Of a stretch of 64,000 nt of DNA, positions 61,358-64,000 are shown piece by piece; the stretch's first letter is position 1; each line of letters starts with the position of its first letter. Made by a program: the position numbers and the translations under genes. Source of the stretch: an uncultured Eggerthella sp. (GTDB lineage: Bacteria > Actinomycetota > Coriobacteriia > Coriobacteriales > Eggerthellaceae); NCBI GenBank assembly GCA_900542265.1, contig UQML01000007.1:1-64000 (forward strand), written 5' to 3'. Below the pieces are notes generated by a model, which saw nothing but the letters and a program-made list of their open reading frames with translations, had not been told where the DNA came from and did not search any database.

Positions 61358-62224
61358 CTAGAGGAAGCGATAGTAGACCGTACGTGTGCCCCAGTCAGCA
61401 ACACTGCTTGCACCAAGAGCGTTGTACACACCGGGAGCCAAATCAAGCGACCGGCCGTATTTAGCAAAACTACCCGTATCAGTTACGGTTGCAATAACAA
61501 CTTTGTCCTGATAGCAAATCTCAACAATACGACCCAGCAAATAGGACTTACTCTCTGGCACAGCAACCGTAATAGAACCGCCGTGCAAAGACACACCGGA
61601 AGCGGTAGTAGAAACACCAAAGTTACCTTTGCCGTCATCATTGGTAGCTACGTTGTACGCACTTGCAACGCCACTTGACCAGGTTCCGTCATGCACATCA
61701 GGTGCAATACGAGGAGCCGTAGGTAGCGGATCGAGCGTGCATACCTCGCGTGCCTTCTCAACGGCCGTAGGATTAGAATAATCAACTGCAACTGGCACAA
61801 CAACCGGATCAGGATCTTTCACCGTAATAGAACGAGGAGATGCATCTGTTGGAGTTACTGCTTCTGAAGGAACATCAGAAACTTGTGCAAGGCCATCACT
61901 TGAAGCACCAACCGATAAACCTTTGATTCTGTCTGCCGCAGCCACCGTTTGTGAATCTGAAGCTGATTGCGAATCCCCCACACCAATGGTAGATGTATCT
62001 GCCTCATTTGCGCCTTGTGCTGCGTTTGTAATAGTAAGAGTAAGCGCTCCGATAACCGCGACGATTGCCAAAAGAATCAAAAGCATTGCAGGCGACCGAC
62101 GCTGTTTAATATGTGTATTGGCTGAAGCCAAATAACCTCCAAGGTCCAGGCTTGCGTTCGTTTCAAACAAATCTTCATGCTTCTCAAGTGCATGCGATAC
62201 TGTCTTGACTGGCTCACAAAGCAT
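61358..62224 (-). CDS. RlpA-like double-psi beta-barrel secreted protein
   Basis: A 288-residue membrane-anchored protein. A cytoplasmic lead (about 1-44) precedes one hydrophobic helix (about 46-68), then a Ser/Asp/Thr linker. The C-terminal domain (about 190-288) is a double-psi barrel of the RlpA type: GVASAYNV (family W.Y), TTASGVSLHGGSITVAVP, YQDKVVIATVTDTGSFAKYG (family V.DRGPF) and SLDLAPGVYNALG (family DLS..A). These act on or bind peptidoglycan glycans. The conserved catalytic Asp pattern, VTDTG...LDLAP, is present. The start is uncertain (ATG 62224 or TTG 62248), as neither has a strong ribosome-binding site. It is probably a cell-wall enzyme or a resuscitation-type factor. Confidence 0.82.
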   Translation of the reverse strand: MLCEPVKTVSHALEKHEDLFETNASLDLGGYLASANTHIKQRRSPAMLLILLAIVAVIGALTLTITNAAQGANEADTSTIGVGDSQSASDSQTVAAADRIKGLSVGASSDGLAQVSDVPSEAVTPTDASPRSITVKDPDPVVVPVAVDYSNPTAVEKAREVCTLDPLPTAPRIAPDVHDGTWSSGVASAYNVATNDDGKGNFGVSTTASGVSLHGGSITVAVPESKSYLLGRIVEICYQDKVVIATVTDTGSFAKYGRSLDLAPGVYNALGASSVADWGTRTVYYRFL

Positions 62225-62493
62225 GAGCGCAATCCAACTACTAGCCAAGCCGTTTTAGATATCAAAAGTCTATAAGGGCTTTCATGTACACGCGGATTTC
62301 TTCTCCAACGTGATCTCATGAGACTCTTGTATCTCTTTTCAGCATTTTCAATTATAGCGGTTTATGTGTTTCTCACAAACTTTAGCAACTCCGCGAACGG
62401 TCTTTACCACAAAGACATCCTATGATATACGCATCATACGCACGTCGTCTTTGCTCCCTTTTTAGTGCAATGGTTTTACAAAATATACAAAAT

Positions 62494-63318
62494 TTACAAA
62501 ACATACAAAACAATTGAAAGAAACTGACAGACAGATCCACCAAGCACGAAAACATGAAACACTGAGTGGATATAGCGCACCTTTTTGGTAGCTGCATAAA
62601 GCACTGCACCCACGGTATAGCTAATACCACCAGCAACCAAAAGCCAGAAACCAGCAGGAGCAAGAAAACTATAGAGTTGCGGCAAAAAAACCACCACTGA
62701 CCAACCAAGCGCAACATAGAGCACGGCCGATATCCAACGCGGACGGGTTACCCAAAATGCCTCAAATATAATACCAATCAGGGAAACTGCCCAGACAAAA
62801 AGACATAGCCACAAACCGCCCACATCCGCAAGCGTGATGAGGCAATAGGGCATATATGTTGCTGCAATATAGAGATAAATACACGAATGATCGAGAACCC
62901 TAAATACGCGTTTAGCTCCAAGCGGCTGAATGGCATGATACAGTGTCGAAATCAAATACTCACAAAGCATCCCAATGGTGTAGACAAGCGCGCATAACAA
63001 CGACACGCCACCACCATGATTAAGCGCAGTCACGACAGCGATCGGGATAGCAGCTATGGCAAGCCCTGCCCCAATACCATGGGTAATGGCGTTAGCAATC
63101 TCTTCCCCCACTGTATAATCGTGCCCGCGCGCCGCGCGTGCAGCACGACGCTTTTCAGCTAAATAATGGCGCTGCTCTTTTTTGCGCTGCTTGACCGCTT
63201 TGAGTGTTGCTTTATCCACAGAGCTCATAGCACCCGCGCCTACTTCAGTGCTTGCACGACGAGACAAGTCTTCAAACCCTTGAGGAATCCATTCATGATT
63301 TGCCGATGGGGTAGCCAT
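62494..63318 (-). CDS. Hemolysin III / PAQR-family membrane protein
   Basis: A 274-residue protein of the hemolysin III (YqfA/PAQR) family. A charged cytoplasmic lead (about 1-65) is followed by seven hydrophobic helices. Family motifs: GEEIANAITHGIGA (about 72-85, with the conserved Glu and His), STLYHA (second His and Ser), LDHSCIYLYIAATYMPYCL, and HSVFHVFVLGGS with the final His pair. The His/Asp set is that of the metal-dependent PAQR core. Despite the name, the bacterial role is probably in membrane lipid homeostasis. It starts two bases after the upstream gene's stop, so they are co-transcribed. Confidence 0.93.
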   Translation of the reverse strand: MATPSANHEWIPQGFEDLSRRASTEVGAGAMSSVDKATLKAVKQRKKEQRHYLAEKRRAARAARGHDYTVGEEIANAITHGIGAGLAIAAIPIAVVTALNHGGGVSLLCALVYTIGMLCEYLISTLYHAIQPLGAKRVFRVLDHSCIYLYIAATYMPYCLITLADVGGLWLCLFVWAVSLIGIIFEAFWVTRPRWISAVLYVALGWSVVVFLPQLYSFLAPAGFWLLVAGGISYTVGAVLYAATKKVRYIHSVFHVFVLGGSVCQFLSIVLYVL

Positions 63319-63320
63319 AC

Positions 63321-64000
63321 CTATCTCATTTCCGCGTCAGTCGATGTTGCAGCATCAGGCGCTGGTGCTGGTGTAGCCTCGGGTGCAGGCGCAACCTCAG
63401 GTGCTGGTGCTGGTGCAGCCTCGGGTGCAGGCGCAACCTCAGGTGCTGGTGCTGGTGCAGGTGCAAGCGATGCTGCGACCTCAACCGTGGGCGCAACCTC
63501 AGGCGTCGTGGCGTCGGCACATGTCTTATTGCCACCTGGCTGGATCCAATCCATCCAACGCTCTGCATCCGCTTGTCTAATATCGATCAAACGCTCAGCA
63601 GTTCCCCCGGTACCAGCAGCGCTACGCGCCATAAGCGTAACCGTTTTTGCACGACGCTGAAGCGGATTGGTTTTAGTACCGCCATATTGAATTTTATTGC
63701 GCATCATAGACACCGTACGCGTAGTGTAGTGTCCTGAGGTAATCGTAAGATATTTATAGTCCAAACCAAACGCCGCAGACTTGTACCACAAAAGCGCACC
63801 AATAAATTCAACAATCATAATAATAAGAGCTAGCGCATAGAGATAACCAAGCGCACCCATATAGAGCGCTTGTGCTACCAGATAATCCACGTGAGCAGGA
63901 TTAGAAAGATCAAGTGCCAAAAGGTCAATCTGGATAAGCGCGATCGTCAAGACAACCAACGCCCAGAAACCAAACCCTTGCACAATGCCTTCACGAATAA
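63321..64000 (-). CDS. Bacterial PH-domain membrane protein, N-terminus beyond window
   Basis: The frame runs in from the right edge without a start (…REGIVQGFGFWALVVLTI), so the GTG at 63983 should not be taken as the beginning. Visible are two or three membrane helices and a bPH_2-like strand set, YKSAAFGLDYKYLTITSGHY followed by MRNKIQYGGTKTNPLQRRAK, which is the YdbT/YdbS (DUF304) pattern. The C-terminus is a Pro/Ala/Glu-rich tail of about 45 residues, built from imperfect APAPEVAPAPEA units. Such proteins are part of membrane stress or lipid-related systems. It is followed two bases later by the hemolysin III gene. Confidence 0.75.
   Translation of the reverse strand, partial: IREGIVQGFGFWALVVLTIALIQIDLLALDLSNPAHVDYLVAQALYMGALGYLYALALIIMIVEFIGALLWYKSAAFGLDYKYLTITSGHYTTRTVSMMRNKIQYGGTKTNPLQRRAKTVTLMARSAAGTGGTAERLIDIRQADAERWMDWIQPGGNKTCADATTPEVAPTVEVAASLAPAPAPAPEVAPAPEAAPAPAPEVAPAPEATPAPAPDAATSTDAEMR
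63357..63472. repeat. Coding tandem repeat (Pro/Ala/Glu tail)
   Basis: Imperfect 42-base units of the type GGTGCTGGTGC(T)…CCTCGGGTGCAGGC repeat about 2.5 times, encoding the Pro/Ala-rich tail of the PH-domain protein. It is likely to vary in length between strains. Confidence 0.85.

Noticed and set aside
63357..63472. Regulatory or CRISPR-like repeats
   Set aside because: The repeats lie in frame within the PH-domain gene and encode a Pro/Ala-rich tail.

Overview
The window looks like chromosomal DNA of a low-to-moderate GC anaerobic actinobacterium of the Coriobacteriia (Atopobiaceae/Eggerthellaceae-like). This is inferred from gene content: a rubredoxin, DUF11-repeat surface proteins with a Coriobacteria-style C-terminal anchor, Xre plus zinc-ribbon regulators, and a compact menaquinone operon. 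I cannot name the genus from sequence alone. Most genes from about 34 to 64 kb lie on the minus strand.

Left part (1-22 kb): a partial membrane protein, a PAS-GGDEF diguanylate cyclase, a divergent PurF lacking the catalytic cysteine, a LOG-family protein, a large hybrid histidine kinase, a flavodoxin-like lipoprotein, an esterase, a 1654-residue DUF11-repeat surface protein, rubredoxin, a MATE exporter, and an MFS transporter divergent from an Xre/zinc-ribbon regulator. At 19.1-21.0 kb there is a decay zone with a truncated VapC, an AAA ATPase that seems to have lost Walker B, and a broken surface-protein remnant. An acyltransferase-3-like membrane protein follows.

Island (about 22.6-34.1 kb): two integrative elements sit in tandem at the 3' half of an intact initiator tRNA-fMet gene (34037-34113, minus). 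Partial tRNA copies mark the junctions at 22628-22673 and 24922-24967. The left element carries a Fic protein and a DinJ/YafQ toxin-antitoxin pair. The right element carries a start-less toxin-tail fragment coupled to a probable immunity gene, a DUF4417 / toxin-50-like / immunity cassette, an internally deleted VbhA-Fic protein, a 1270-residue Type IIG (Eco57I-like) restriction-modification protein, a MobC remnant, a VapE remnant, an excisionase-like HTH protein, a CGNR-type zinc-finger protein and the first 37 codons of an integrase. No relaxase or complete integrase remains, so the island looks immobile on its own.

Right part (34-64 kb): an operon of a Ser/Thr kinase, an HTH protein and a DUF4190/DUF4352 protein; an orphan HicB-like gene; a CDF transporter, DegV and a bactofilin-like membrane protein. 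Next is a long minus-strand operon xth-folE-ACT-mazG-menF-menD-menHB-menEC, in which four menaquinone steps are carried by two fusion proteins. Then come purC, a two-component system, a Tat-exported protein, purB, two TrkA proteins, an RlpA-like secreted protein, a hemolysin III protein and a partial bacterial-PH membrane protein.

Across the core, the octamer GCGATGGG is strongly over-represented: 31 exact copies counted by eye, against about 2 expected. It is absent from 21.8-36.2 kb, which contains the island.
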